Assembly (NCBI GenBank): GCA_021798415.1
Contig: JAJZGO010000029.1
Coordinates: forward strand, 1 to 16,357
Reading direction: 5' to 3'
DNA from: Thermoplasmata archaeon
Lineage (GTDB): Archaea; Thermoplasmatota; Thermoplasmata; Lutacidiplasmatales; UBA184
Length of the DNA: 16,357 bases
The number at the start of each line of letters is the position of its first letter. Position 1 is the stretch's first letter. The notes under the pieces were generated by a model. The model made no database searches. It saw nothing but the letters and a program-made list of their open reading frames with translations, and was not told where the DNA came from. The position numbers and the translations under genes were made by a program. Shown piece by piece: positions 6,742-14,053 of the stretch.

Positions 6742-7722
6742 CTACGCGGGCGACGCCCGCATCGGAAGGAGGGCCGACACCGGGGCCTGTCCGGGCAGGA
6801 ACCGGTCGGTCGCGGAGAGTCCGAGGAGGAAGACCTTCGACTCCGGCGACTCGTCCAGGATCCGGTAGCCGGTGCGTGCCGCGAGCCGCTGGGCGAACGC
6901 CCCGATCTCGTCGTGGGCCGGCACGTGGTCCCGCCCGAGGCGTTGCCGGGACTTCCCCATGTAGACGTACCCCTTCGGTTCGATGAAATCCGGACGCGCG
7001 ACGAGGTCGAGGTCGGCGTAGGCGTCGACCCAGCCGATGTTCCAGCCGCGAACGAGCGTGTGGCGGACCACGCGTCGGGTCTTGAGACCGCGCACGATCG
7101 AGAGCGATTCGACGAGGCGGTCCCACGCGTGCTCGTCCGACGGGAGCGTCAGCCGGCGGAACACCTCACGGTTCGGGGCCGTGACGGAGACGTAGAGCTG
7201 CGTCGGGAGCGGGTCGAGGGCGCGCAGCGCGTCCGGGTTGGTCCCGTTCGTGACGAGGAACGTCGTGATCCCGCGCTCGTGGCAGAGTTCGAGGAACCGG
7301 TTCATCTTGGGGTAGAGCGTCGGTTCGCCGGTCAGCGAGATCGCGATGTGCTTCGGCGTCTGGGATTCCTCCCACCGACCGAGGTCGATCGCCGGGTCGC
7401 CCTTGAACCCCGAGAGGATCCGGCGCTGGGCGTCGATCGACCGCTCGAGGAGACCCTCCGGGTCGTCGTACTCGGGCATCGCCGCGTCGTTCTCCCAGCC
7501 CTGGTTCCGCCAGCAGAAGCGGCAGTGGAGGTTGCACGAGTCGATCGCCGGCGACATCTGGAGGCACCGGTGGCTCTCGATCCCGTAGAACCGCCCCTTG
7601 TAGCAGTCGCGGCCCTCCGTCAGCGATTCCTTCGACCAGTAGCAGAGCTTGACGGCGCTGTGCTTCCCGACGAGCTGGTATCCCTGGCCCGTGAGCTCGT
7701 TCGATAGGTCCTGGTCCCCCAT
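6742..7722 (-). CDS. taw1: tRNA 4-demethylwyosine synthase Taw1 (radical SAM)
   Basis: Taw1 (eukaryotic TYW1) condenses N1-methylguanosine-37 of tRNA-Phe with pyruvate-derived carbons to form the tricyclic 4-demethylwyosine. The 326 residues have both iron-sulfur sites: the radical SAM cluster Cys63, Cys67, Cys70 (SCNLHCRFCW) and the second cluster Cys27, Cys40, Cys53. These six positions are each one residue later than in Methanocaldococcus jannaschii Taw1 as I recall it, so alignment is essentially gap-free there. Further landmarks are KLCYWSKESL, CYKGRFYGIESHRC, SLTGEPTLYP (about 149-158) and VTNGTNP. Substrate and cofactor residues look complete. It is transcribed divergently from the MFS transporter and stops 16 bases from the symporter stop. 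The enzyme is archaeal/eukaryotic only and supports the archaeal assignment. Confidence 0.96.
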   Translation of the reverse strand: MGDQDLSNELTGQGYQLVGKHSAVKLCYWSKESLTEGRDCYKGRFYGIESHRCLQMSPAIDSCNLHCRFCWRNQGWENDAAMPEYDDPEGLLERSIDAQRRILSGFKGDPAIDLGRWEESQTPKHIAISLTGEPTLYPKMNRFLELCHERGITTFLVTNGTNPDALRALDPLPTQLYVSVTAPNREVFRRLTLPSDEHAWDRLVESLSIVRGLKTRRVVRHTLVRGWNIGWVDAYADLDLVARPDFIEPKGYVYMGKSRQRLGRDHVPAHDEIGAFAQRLAARTGYRILDESPESKVFLLGLSATDRFLPGQAPVSALLPMRASPA

Positions 7723-7748
7723 CGGAAGGCCGCTCGACCGGGGTCCGA

Positions 7749-7758
7749 CCCATAAAGC
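7749..7758 (-). promoter_or_regulatory. TATA-like promoter of taw1
   Basis: The minus strand reads GCTTTATGGG, about 30 bases before the taw1 ATG at 7722-7720. The same AT-rich core (CATAAAGC on the plus strand, about 7751-7758) could also serve the divergent MFS gene, whose GTG lies 48 bases downstream. A TTG at 7761 is too close to this element to be a credible start. Confidence 0.45.
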
Positions 7759-7805
7759 CTTTGGACGCGCCCCGGGGTGGGAACACGCCTGGGGGCGCCC
7801 GGTCG

Positions 7806-9050
7806 GTGGAGTCGAACGTCCGATGGCTCGCCCTCGGGGCGGTGATCCGCGCCTCCGGGATGAGCTTGGTCGCGCCGTTCTTCTTCCTCTACTTGAGGAA
7901 CGTGCTCGCCCTCGGCTACGTCGAGATCGGCCTTTTGGTCGCGGTCACGGGTGTCGTTCCCCTCGCCCTCGCGCCGTTCGCCGGGCTCCTCACCGACCGC
8001 GTCGGGCGGCGCCCGGTCATCCTCGTGTCGCTCCTGGCCGAGGCGGGAGCCCTTCTCCTGGTCGCCGCCGCGATGCAAGCGCGATGGCTTCTCGGTATCC
8101 TCGTCCTCGTGACGCTCGTCCAGACCGTCGGGTCCGTCGCCGGACCGGCGATCAGCGCCTACGTGGCCGATTTCGTCTCCGGATCCGACCGCACGACGGG
8201 GTACACCTGGGTCCGGATCGGCTGGAACGTGGGGTTCACTCTCGGGGTGCTGTTCGGAGGCGTGCTCATCGGCTTCCTCGGGTTCGTCCACGTCGCGCTG
8301 CTCGCGGGCGGAGTGCTGTTCGCCGGGGCGACGTTCCTCACGGTCGCGCTCGACCCTTCGCCGTACGACCGCGGCCGCCCTTCGAGGGGAGCACCCGCGG
8401 CCTCCGCGACGCTCCCCGCGCGCCCGGGGTCGATCCGAGCGACCGCGCGGCGTCTCGCCCGGGACCGGCCGTTTCTCGCGCTGTGCGGGGCGATGGGCCT
8501 CGCCTCCCTGACCTTGGGGCAGTGGTCGGTGACCTTTCCCCTGTACGTGAACTCGGTCCTCGGAGTCCCCTACGCGGTCCTCGGGATCGGCCTCTCGTTG
8601 AACGGCCTCCTCGTCGTCTTTGGCCAGTCCGCGACCACCCGGGCCTCGCTCGGCCACCGGCACACGTCGCTCCTGGTCGTCGGGTCCGCGCTCTACGGGG
8701 GGAGCTTCCTCCTCCTCGGGGCGAGCGACCTCCTGGCGGCGGCGGTCGTTCCGCTCTTCTTCGCGGTCGTGGTCGTCCTCACGGTCGGGGAGAACCTCGG
8801 GTCGATCCCGATGACGACCCTCCCGTCGAACCTCGCGCCCGCGAGCGAGATCGGTGCCTACAACGGAACGTTCCAGGCGATCGTCTCCGTCGGCCAGGTC
8901 CTCGCCCCGACGCTCGGAGGGCTCGTCCTCGCGACGGGCGCCGCGCCGTTCGTCGTCTGGGCGGCCCTGTGCGCGCCGCTGGCCCCCGCGCTGCTCGTCG
9001 TCGGGCTCTACGTCCAGCCGCGGCTCGACCCGACCGCCAACCGCGCGTGA
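7806..9050 (+). CDS. Major facilitator superfamily transporter
   Basis: A 414-residue, 12-helix secondary transporter. The loop between helices 2 and 3 carries the MFS motif A (FAGLLTDRVGRRPVIL), and a charged Arg-rich loop of about 40 residues (around the protein middle, bases 8360-8465) separates the two six-helix halves, as in canonical MFS exporters. There are no motifs that reveal the substrate. Drug/proton antiport or metabolite export are both possible. The frame is open from TTG at 7761, but that codon overlaps the promoter core; the GTG at 7806, a few residues before the first helix (NVRWLALGAVIRASG), is preferred. The gene converges on the ABC ATPase with three bases between stop codons. 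Confidence 0.87.
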   Translation: MESNVRWLALGAVIRASGMSLVAPFFFLYLRNVLALGYVEIGLLVAVTGVVPLALAPFAGLLTDRVGRRPVILVSLLAEAGALLLVAAAMQARWLLGILVLVTLVQTVGSVAGPAISAYVADFVSGSDRTTGYTWVRIGWNVGFTLGVLFGGVLIGFLGFVHVALLAGGVLFAGATFLTVALDPSPYDRGRPSRGAPAASATLPARPGSIRATARRLARDRPFLALCGAMGLASLTLGQWSVTFPLYVNSVLGVPYAVLGIGLSLNGLLVVFGQSATTRASLGHRHTSLLVVGSALYGGSFLLLGASDLLAAAVVPLFFAVVVVLTVGENLGSIPMTTLPSNLAPASEIGAYNGTFQAIVSVGQVLAPTLGGLVLATGAAPFVVWAALCAPLAPALLVVGLYVQPRLDPTANRA

Positions 9051-9053
9051 GGC

Positions 9054-10013
9054 CTAGCGGGCCGCCGGGGGGGTCGCGAGAGCGGGGTCGGCGCCGTTGT
9101 TCCCCTGCATCAACGCGAGGTAGGCGTCCTCGAGGGCGAGCGACGCGCTCTGGTAGGTGAGGACCGGCCCGAGCCGGACGAGCGCTTCGAGGATCCCCGA
9201 CCGGGCGGACGACGACCCATCGAACGAGATGCGGAACCGTCGCTCGCCGACCACCACCGCGTCCTCGACCATCGGTCCGATCGCCCGGATGCGGTCGAGG
9301 AGCATCGGGGTCGCGAACTCGACGTCCACGGCGCGGGTGCGGAACCGGTTGGCGACGTTGTCGACGGTGTCGCGCAGAAGGATCTGGCCCTGGTTGATGA
9401 AGATCACCTGGTCGCAGATCTCGGTGACCTCCTGCATCAGGTGCGAGCTCATCAGGATCAGGTGGTCCTTCTTGAGGTCGTTCAGGAGGTTGCGGACGAG
9501 GATCCGCTCCTTCGGGTCGAGGCCGCTCGTCGGTTCGTCGAGGATGATGATCCGGGGGTCCCGGACGAGCGACGCCGCGATCACCACGCGCTGGCGCTGG
9601 CCCTTCGAGAGCCGGCCCGTGCGCGCGTCGAGCGGCGGAAGCTCGAGCCGGTCGTGGAGGGCCGCGATCTCCTTCCCGATGTTCCGCGAGCGACCCCGAC
9701 GGAAGTCCGAGACCATCTCGACCGCCTGGGCGACCGTCTGCGACGGGTACGGCTCGGGGCTCTCGATGATCGCGCCGACGTCCGCGAGGGCGGCCTTGCG
9801 TTCGCGGTGGACGTCGAAGCCGTTGATGCGCGCGCTGCCGTGCGTCGGGCGCAGGAGCCCGGTGAGGAGCTTGAGGGTCGTCGTCTTCCCGGCCCCGTTC
9901 GGTCCGAGGTAGCCGATCGCTCCCGAACCCTCGTACCGGAACGTCGCGTCGGCGAGCGCGGGCCGTCCGCCGCCGTAGGTCTTCGTGAGGGCCGAGATCT
10001 CGATCGTGCTCAC
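9054..10013 (-). CDS. ABC transporter ATP-binding protein (ABC-2 type exporter)
   Basis: The ATPase subunit that powers the membrane permease encoded upstream. In 319 residues it has Walker A GPNGAGKT (37-44), Q-loop region near IIESPEPYPSQ (82-92), ABC signature LSKGQ (135-139), Walker B IIILDE (155-160) with D-loop SGLDP (163-167), and the switch His191. After about residue 210 comes a roughly 100-residue C-terminal domain typical of the CcmA/NatA-like exporter ATPases. The start is GTG at 10013-10011, overlapping the TGA of a 38-codon ORF by four bases. The C-terminal tail is Ala/Pro-rich. The substrate is unknown; relatives export drugs, lipids, antibiotics or sodium. Confidence 0.94.
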   Translation of the reverse strand: MSTIEISALTKTYGGGRPALADATFRYEGSGAIGYLGPNGAGKTTTLKLLTGLLRPTHGSARINGFDVHRERKAALADVGAIIESPEPYPSQTVAQAVEMVSDFRRGRSRNIGKEIAALHDRLELPPLDARTGRLSKGQRQRVVIAASLVRDPRIIILDEPTSGLDPKERILVRNLLNDLKKDHLILMSSHLMQEVTEICDQVIFINQGQILLRDTVDNVANRFRTRAVDVEFATPMLLDRIRAIGPMVEDAVVVGERRFRISFDGSSSARSGILEALVRLGPVLTYQSASLALEDAYLALMQGNNGADPALATPPAAR

Positions 10014-10126
10014 GGTCCGTCCCCTCCCTCCGAACGGGCCGAGCGGCCCGGGAGACGCACCGCCGAGGCCGGCCGGCGCCCTCGAAGGACGACCTCCGAC
10101 ACGTCGCGCGCGCGGTCCGCCGTCAT
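10010..10126 (-). CDS. Possible 38-residue basic microprotein between ABC permease and ATPase
   Basis: An ATG at 10126-10124 overlaps the permease stop (ATGA) and the ORF's own TGA overlaps the GTG of the ATPase (GTGA), so the three frames are telescoped with four-base overlaps on both sides. The product (MTADRARDVSEVVLRGRR at the start) is short, Arg-rich and without membrane segment or known motif. About 84% of its third codon positions are G or C, in keeping with coding sequence here. Caution: this frame is also an open shadow frame running back through the permease gene, and Arg-rich translations are what high-GC non-coding frames give. Without it, the operon would contain an otherwise unusual 109-base gap. 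Confidence 0.35.
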   Translation of the reverse strand: MTADRARDVSEVVLRGRRPASAVRLPGRSARSEGGDGP

Positions 10127-10923
10127 CCCTTCGACTCCTTGTACTGATACAGGACCGCGCTCACGATCAGGAAGAGCACGGCGTACACGAGCATGATCGC
10201 GATCCCCTCCGGGACCGTGGGCACGGCGCCGCCCCCGGCGAGCCGGACCCGGCTCGGGAAGACCTCCGAGATCGCGTCGCCGGCCCAGAGGATGGAGAAC
10301 CACGGGTCGACGCCCGCGAACGCCGCGATCCCGGTCGCGATGTCGAGCCCGAAGAAGAGCACGAGCACGGTCGAGATCATGCTGGTCGCCGGGCTGCGGA
10401 AGAACGAGCTGAACAGGAACGCGACCGAGAGGACACCGAGCGCGTAGAGCGAGGCGAGGCCGAGCGATTCGCCGACCTCGACCCAGGGGGTTCCCAGCAC
10501 CCCGTGGAAGTAGACCGCCCCCGAGACCGCGACCACGAAGTAGACGAGGATCAGAACGAACGACGCCGCGAACGCCGCCGCATACCGGCCGAGCAGGAGG
10601 GTCGCCCGTCGCACGGGGAGGACGAGAGTGTAGTACCCCGTCGGGCTTCCGAAGTCCATCGCGATCGCGTCGCCGCCGAGGAACGCCCCGATGATGAGGC
10701 CGAAGATCGTGAACAGGCCCAAGAAGCCGCCGAGATACCCGCCGGCGTCCACTCCACCGACGTGATAGTAGATCGTCGCCGCGACGAATCCGACGGTCGC
10801 GAGCAGGACGATGACGAGGAGGGCGAGGAACCGCATCGTCCGCAGGTAGAAGCGGACCTGGTGGCGGAACGCCATGCCGAACTGAACGGTGTCGCTCGGC
10901 ACCCCCGCGGGGTCGGCCGCCAT
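10123..10923 (-). CDS. ABC-2 type transporter permease
   Basis: The membrane subunit of the exporter. The 266 residues hold six predicted helices (about 32-50, 68-86, 116-135, 154-174, 178-200, 238-260) after a short cytosolic N-terminus ending in FRHQVRFYLRTMRF. The segment FGSPTGYYTLVLPVRRATLLLGRY (91-114, after helix 2) is characteristic of ABC-2 permeases. The first start is the ATG at 10923-10921, about 26 bases from a TATA-like palindrome. The stop overlaps the start of the possible microprotein, and the ATPase follows in the same transcript. A competing frame over the same bases (10010-10936) encodes only Arg/Gly-rich sequence and is a shadow. Confidence 0.9.
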   Translation of the reverse strand: MAADPAGVPSDTVQFGMAFRHQVRFYLRTMRFLALLVIVLLATVGFVAATIYYHVGGVDAGGYLGGFLGLFTIFGLIIGAFLGGDAIAMDFGSPTGYYTLVLPVRRATLLLGRYAAAFAASFVLILVYFVVAVSGAVYFHGVLGTPWVEVGESLGLASLYALGVLSVAFLFSSFFRSPATSMISTVLVLFFGLDIATGIAAFAGVDPWFSILWAGDAISEVFPSRVRLAGGGAVPTVPEGIAIMLVYAVLFLIVSAVLYQYKESKG

Positions 10924-10942
10924 GGCGTCCTAGCACCCCGAG

Positions 10943-10955
10943 CGGTTGATAACCG
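10943..10955 (-). promoter_or_regulatory. TATA-like promoter of the ABC exporter operon, inside a palindrome
   Basis: CGGTT-GAT-AACCG is a perfect hyphenated palindrome. Read on the minus strand its core GGTTATCAACC is centred about 26 bases before the permease ATG, the spacing of a leaderless TATA box. Dyad symmetry over a promoter core suggests a possible repressor site. Confidence 0.5.
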
Positions 10956-10990
10956 TGAGGGGGGGCATGCGAGGACCTGGCACGCGGCCC

Positions 10991-13111
10991 TCACGCCGAC
11001 GCGCGCGCGGGGATCGGGGCCCGGGGGGGCCGTGGCTCGGAACCGATCCGGGTCCACCGGAGGGTGAGCGAGTTCAGGACGACCGTGGTCGACGAGAGCC
11101 CCATCGCGAGCGCCCCGACCATGGGAAGGACGTTGAACATCGATAGGCCGAACCAAGGCACGAGCGCCCCGGCGGCGACCGGTAGAAGGACGGCGTTGTA
11201 CCCCACCGCCCAGAGGAGGTTGCCGCGGACCCGACGCACCGTGCGACGGGCGATCCCGAGCGCGAGCGGGACCCCACGGACGTCCGGTCGGACGAGGAGG
11301 ACCTGGCCGGCCTCGCGGGCCACGTCCGTGCCCGTCCCGATCGCGATCCCCACGTCGGCGGCGGCGAGCGCGGCGGCGTCGTTGATGCCGTCGCCCACGA
11401 ACGCGACCTTGTGACCCGCGGCGCGATACTCCTCTACACGCGCGACCTTCTCCGACGGCGCGGTCTCCGCATAGACCCGGACGATCCCGAGTTCGCCCGC
11501 GACCTTCCGGGCGGCGGCCGGGCGGTCGCCCGTGACCATCCCAACCTCAACCTCCATCCTCCCGAGCTCGGCGACCGCCTCGCGCGCGCCGACCGCGAGC
11601 GGCGCCCGGAAACCGAGCAGCCCCACGACCGTCGGTCCGTCCAGCACCACGGACCAGGACTCCCCCGCCTCCTCGGCGGCGAGCATCGCCTCCGAGAGGC
11701 TCGAGAGGTCGGCGCCTTCGGCCCGCGCGGCCTCGCCCCGCAGGACCGCGACGTTCCGGCCGCCCCGGTGGCCCCGAACCCCGCGGCCGGGGTCGGTCCG
11801 GATCGCCTCCACCCGTGCCGGGACGATCCCTTCCCGTGCGGCCCCCTCCCGGACCGCCCGACCGAGCGTATGCTCGCTTCCGAGCTCGAGCCCGGCGGCG
11901 AGCGAGAGCACGGCGTCGCGTCGGACCCCCGCCGCGGCGACGACCTCGGCGAGCTCGGGGGTCGCGGTCGTCAAGGTGCCGGTCTTGTCCGTCAGTACGA
12001 CGTCGACGCGGGCGGCGCGTTCGATCGCGTCCTCTCCGCGGAACAGGATCCCCGACTCGGCCGCACGGCCCGTCCCTACGATGATGGCGGCGGGCGTCGC
12101 GATGCCGAACGCGCACGGGCACGCGGTGATCGCGACCGTGACGAAGACGAGAAGAGCGACCGTCGGGCCCGAACCCCCGAGGAAGTACCACGCGAGCGCG
12201 ACCGAGACCGCGAGCGCGAGAACGAACGGAACGAAGACCGCCGAGATGCGGTCCGCGGTCCGCTTGAGCGGGACCCGGGACATCTCCGAGGCGGTCAGGA
12301 GCTGACCGACCTGCGCGACGAACGTGTCGGCCCCGACGCGGGAGGTCTCGACCTCGACCAGTCCCTCGCCGTTGATCGCGCCCGCGATCACCCGGTCCCC
12401 GGGGGCCTTCGCGACCGGCAGGGATTCCCCGGTGAGCAGAGACTCGTCCGAGCTCGTGCGGCCGCTTCGGACGACCCCGTCCGTCGGGAACCGTCCGCCC
12501 GGCCGAACGCGCACGACCGCCCCGACCTCGACCTCACCGACGGGGATCGAGACCTCGACGCCGTCCCGCACGACCGCCGCATGGGTGGGCAGGATCTCGT
12601 TGAGTCGGCGCAACGCGGAGCCCGCGCGGGCCCGGGTGAGGTGCTCGAGGTAGTTCCCCGTCAGGATCAGAGTGACGATCAGGGCCGAGGCATCAAAGTA
12701 GTACGCCGCGGGCAGGCGCCCCGGGAGCGCGAGCGCGGCGACGCTGTAGAAGAACGCCGTGGTCGTTCCGACCATGATCAGAAGGTCCATGTTCGCGACC
12801 CGGTTGCGGAGGGCGTCGTACCCGCCCCGGTAGAAGATCGAGCCCGGGTAGAACTGGACGACCGCGGCCGCGACCGCCGCGACGAACGGAGCGAGCGCTA
12901 CCGTCGGAACGTAGGTGAGGACCAAGACGACGATCGAGAGAGGCCACGCGACGACGAGGCGACGCACGAGGCGTTTTCGCTCGTGCTCCGGCTCCGCGAA
13001 AGTGAGCCGGCAGCTCTCCGAGCAGAAGTAGTAGGTGCGGTTGTCGCGGGCGAGCTGGAGCGACTCGGGGCGCGGGTCGACCGACATCCCGCAGATCGGG
13101 TCGGTCGCCAT
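10991..13111 (-). CDS. copA: Copper-exporting P1B-type ATPase with N-terminal YHS domain
   Basis: A 706-residue heavy-metal pump that should move Cu(I) out of the cytosol. The N-terminus is a YHS (TRASH-like) metal-binding domain: DPICGM (4-9) with Cys7, then Cys30 and Cys34 (YYFCSESC). There is no HMA domain. Downstream are TGES (227-230), the transport-site CPC (331-333), DKTGT with phosphorylated Asp375, GDGIND (573-578), and the helix-7 Tyr-Asn (638-639) and helix-8 MxxSS (670-674) residues that define Cu(I) selectivity (P1B-1). Two departures from the norm: the SEHP locus reads SEHT (412-415), and the usual Asp-containing DxxR segment after GLLG reads FRAPLA (501-506). It lies 36 bases downstream of the small YHS gene, with a GGGGCGCCCC palindrome (13120-13129) in the gap. 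Confidence 0.95.
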   Translation of the reverse strand: MATDPICGMSVDPRPESLQLARDNRTYYFCSESCRLTFAEPEHERKRLVRRLVVAWPLSIVVLVLTYVPTVALAPFVAAVAAAVVQFYPGSIFYRGGYDALRNRVANMDLLIMVGTTTAFFYSVAALALPGRLPAAYYFDASALIVTLILTGNYLEHLTRARAGSALRRLNEILPTHAAVVRDGVEVSIPVGEVEVGAVVRVRPGGRFPTDGVVRSGRTSSDESLLTGESLPVAKAPGDRVIAGAINGEGLVEVETSRVGADTFVAQVGQLLTASEMSRVPLKRTADRISAVFVPFVLALAVSVALAWYFLGGSGPTVALLVFVTVAITACPCAFGIATPAAIIVGTGRAAESGILFRGEDAIERAARVDVVLTDKTGTLTTATPELAEVVAAAGVRRDAVLSLAAGLELGSEHTLGRAVREGAAREGIVPARVEAIRTDPGRGVRGHRGGRNVAVLRGEAARAEGADLSSLSEAMLAAEEAGESWSVVLDGPTVVGLLGFRAPLAVGAREAVAELGRMEVEVGMVTGDRPAAARKVAGELGIVRVYAETAPSEKVARVEEYRAAGHKVAFVGDGINDAAALAAADVGIAIGTGTDVAREAGQVLLVRPDVRGVPLALGIARRTVRRVRGNLLWAVGYNAVLLPVAAGALVPWFGLSMFNVLPMVGALAMGLSSTTVVLNSLTLRWTRIGSEPRPPRAPIPARASA

Positions 13112-13147
13112 GGAGAGCGGGGGCGCCCCTGCCTACCGGCCGACGGC

Positions 13148-13297
13148 CTACCGCGGGTCGGGGCGGTGGGACCGCTCGTAGGTCTTCTGGCACGCCGCCG
13201 CGCAGAAATAGACCGTCGCTCCGCCGTAGCGTCCCTCGGCCGCCGCCGTCGTGCTCTCGATCGTCATCCCACAGACCGGATCCTTCACCTTCGCCAT
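13148..13297 (-). CDS. 49-residue YHS-domain metal-binding protein
   Basis: A stand-alone YHS domain: DPVCGM (6-11) with Cys9, then VYFCAAAC (29-36) with Cys32 and Cys36. This mirrors the N-terminal YHS domain of the CopA encoded immediately downstream. Small proteins of this kind are thought to bind copper or other soft metals and may act as chaperone or donor to the pump; that is inference from context. The ATG at 13297-13295 is the only sensible start. It is the first gene of the leftward copper operon and probably shares its transcript with copA. It is easily missed because of its size. Confidence 0.88.
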   Translation of the reverse strand: MAKVKDPVCGMTIESTTAAAEGRYGGATVYFCAAACQKTYERSHRPDPR

Positions 13298-13298
13298 A

Positions 13299-13343
13299 CT
13301 AATGCCTTCACGCCTATCAATCCATTAGCTTATTTAGCGTAGC
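13299..13343. promoter_or_regulatory. Shared divergent promoter/operator of the copper module
   Basis: This AT-rich island contrasts sharply with the surrounding GC-rich DNA. It contains CTAATG at 13299-13304 and its exact inverse CATTAG at 13323-13328, 18 bases apart. A TATA-like core follows at 13329-13337 (TAAATAAG on the minus strand, about 35 bases before the YHS gene; TTATTTAG on the plus strand, about 44 bases before the CGNR gene). A minus-strand direct repeat GCTAA-ATAA-GCTAA overlaps this core. The layout suits a regulator controlling both directions. Confidence 0.5.
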
Positions 13344-13377
13344 GGGATGAACGGTAGCGTCCCGAACGCGGACGCAG

Positions 13378-13950
13378 ATGGCGACTCAGGGATCCGGCAG
13401 GCCGCAGAACGACCGCTCGCTCGCGGTCGATTTCTCGAACACGATCGCGTGTCCGGGGTGCCGCGCGCAGGACGCGTTCGACTCCGTCGAGGGCACCCGG
13501 CGGTGGCTTCGCGCGAAGGCCCCCGACGTCGCCTCCGAATGGACACCGAGCGAGCGGACCGGTCTCCGACGGTTCCGGGAGGACGTCCGAAGAGTTCTTC
13601 GTGCCGCGGCCACGGGCTCCCGGCCGCCCGCCGACGCGCTCGGCTCGCTCAACGAGGCTCTCAACGCTGCGTCGCCCGTCGCGCTGAGGTTCCAGGGCGG
13701 ACGGTGGTCAGAGGTCCGCGCCCGCGGCCGGCGCACCCCCACCGCCGAGCTTCGGCTCCGTATCGCCCGATCGACCGCCGAGGCCCTCGCCGGCCCGAAC
13801 CGGCCGCGCGTGCGGCTCTGCCAGGCGCCCGGCTGCCTCCATCTTCTCTTCGCCCGCTCCTCCCGCCAGCTCTGGTGTTCGCCGAGCGGCTGCGGGAACC
13901 GTGTTCGGGTCCAGCGACACTACCGGAGGTCTCGCGGCGGTCCGGCATAG
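13378..13950 (+). CDS. CGNR zinc-finger protein, candidate transcriptional regulator
   Basis: The C-terminal half carries the CGNR zinc finger: Cys148, Cys153, Cys167 and Cys172 within LCQAPGCLHLLF and LWCSPSGCGNR, followed by basic residues (RVRVQRHYRR) suited to nucleic-acid contact. The N-terminal part (LAVDFSNT at 15-22, then an alpha-helical region) fits the ABATE domain usually found with CGNR, though it also contains Cys25-Pro-Gly-Cys28, which I do not recall as a family feature. At 190 residues the length is normal. Family members are annotated as stress-responsive regulators with little biochemistry. It is divergent from the YHS-copA operon across an 80-base gap, so a role as its regulator is a reasonable inference. 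An ATG at 13347 is out of frame. Confidence 0.85.
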   Translation: MATQGSGRPQNDRSLAVDFSNTIACPGCRAQDAFDSVEGTRRWLRAKAPDVASEWTPSERTGLRRFREDVRRVLRAAATGSRPPADALGSLNEALNAASPVALRFQGGRWSEVRARGRRTPTAELRLRIARSTAEALAGPNRPRVRLCQAPGCLHLLFARSSRQLWCSPSGCGNRVRVQRHYRRSRGGPA

Positions 13951-14015
13951 GGCTCGGCCGCCCCCATGGGCCCGGGAGCCTGGTCGGTCCCCTCGGCTGC
14001 GGGAGGGGGGGCCGC

Positions 14016-14030
14016 CCGAAACCTTGAACC
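14016..14030 (+). promoter_or_regulatory. Weak promoter candidate for the rhodanese gene
   Basis: CCGAAACCTTGAACC, the least GC-rich patch in the 103-base gap after the CGNR gene, is centred about 30 bases before the rhodanese ATG. It follows a G-tract (about 14001-14010). Support is spacing only. Confidence 0.25.
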
Positions 14031-14053
14031 GCACCTCGTAGTGGCGCCCCCAC

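Noticed and set aside
5300..6868. 522-codon plus-strand frame overlapping the symporter and running into taw1
   Set aside because: Arg/Pro/His-rich shadow sequence; it ignores the gene boundary between two well-supported convergent genes.
7649..9160. 503-codon plus-strand frame overlapping the MFS gene
   Set aside because: Low-complexity Arg/Pro/Gly translation; the alternative frame gives a clean 12-helix MFS protein.
13120..13129. GGGGCGCCCC palindrome before copA as a terminator or attenuator
   Set aside because: The stem is only five base pairs with no T-run, and such palindromes are frequent at this GC content.
11411..13342. 643-codon plus-strand frame opposite copA
   Set aside because: Charged low-complexity shadow of the P1B ATPase gene, which carries all expected motifs on the minus strand.
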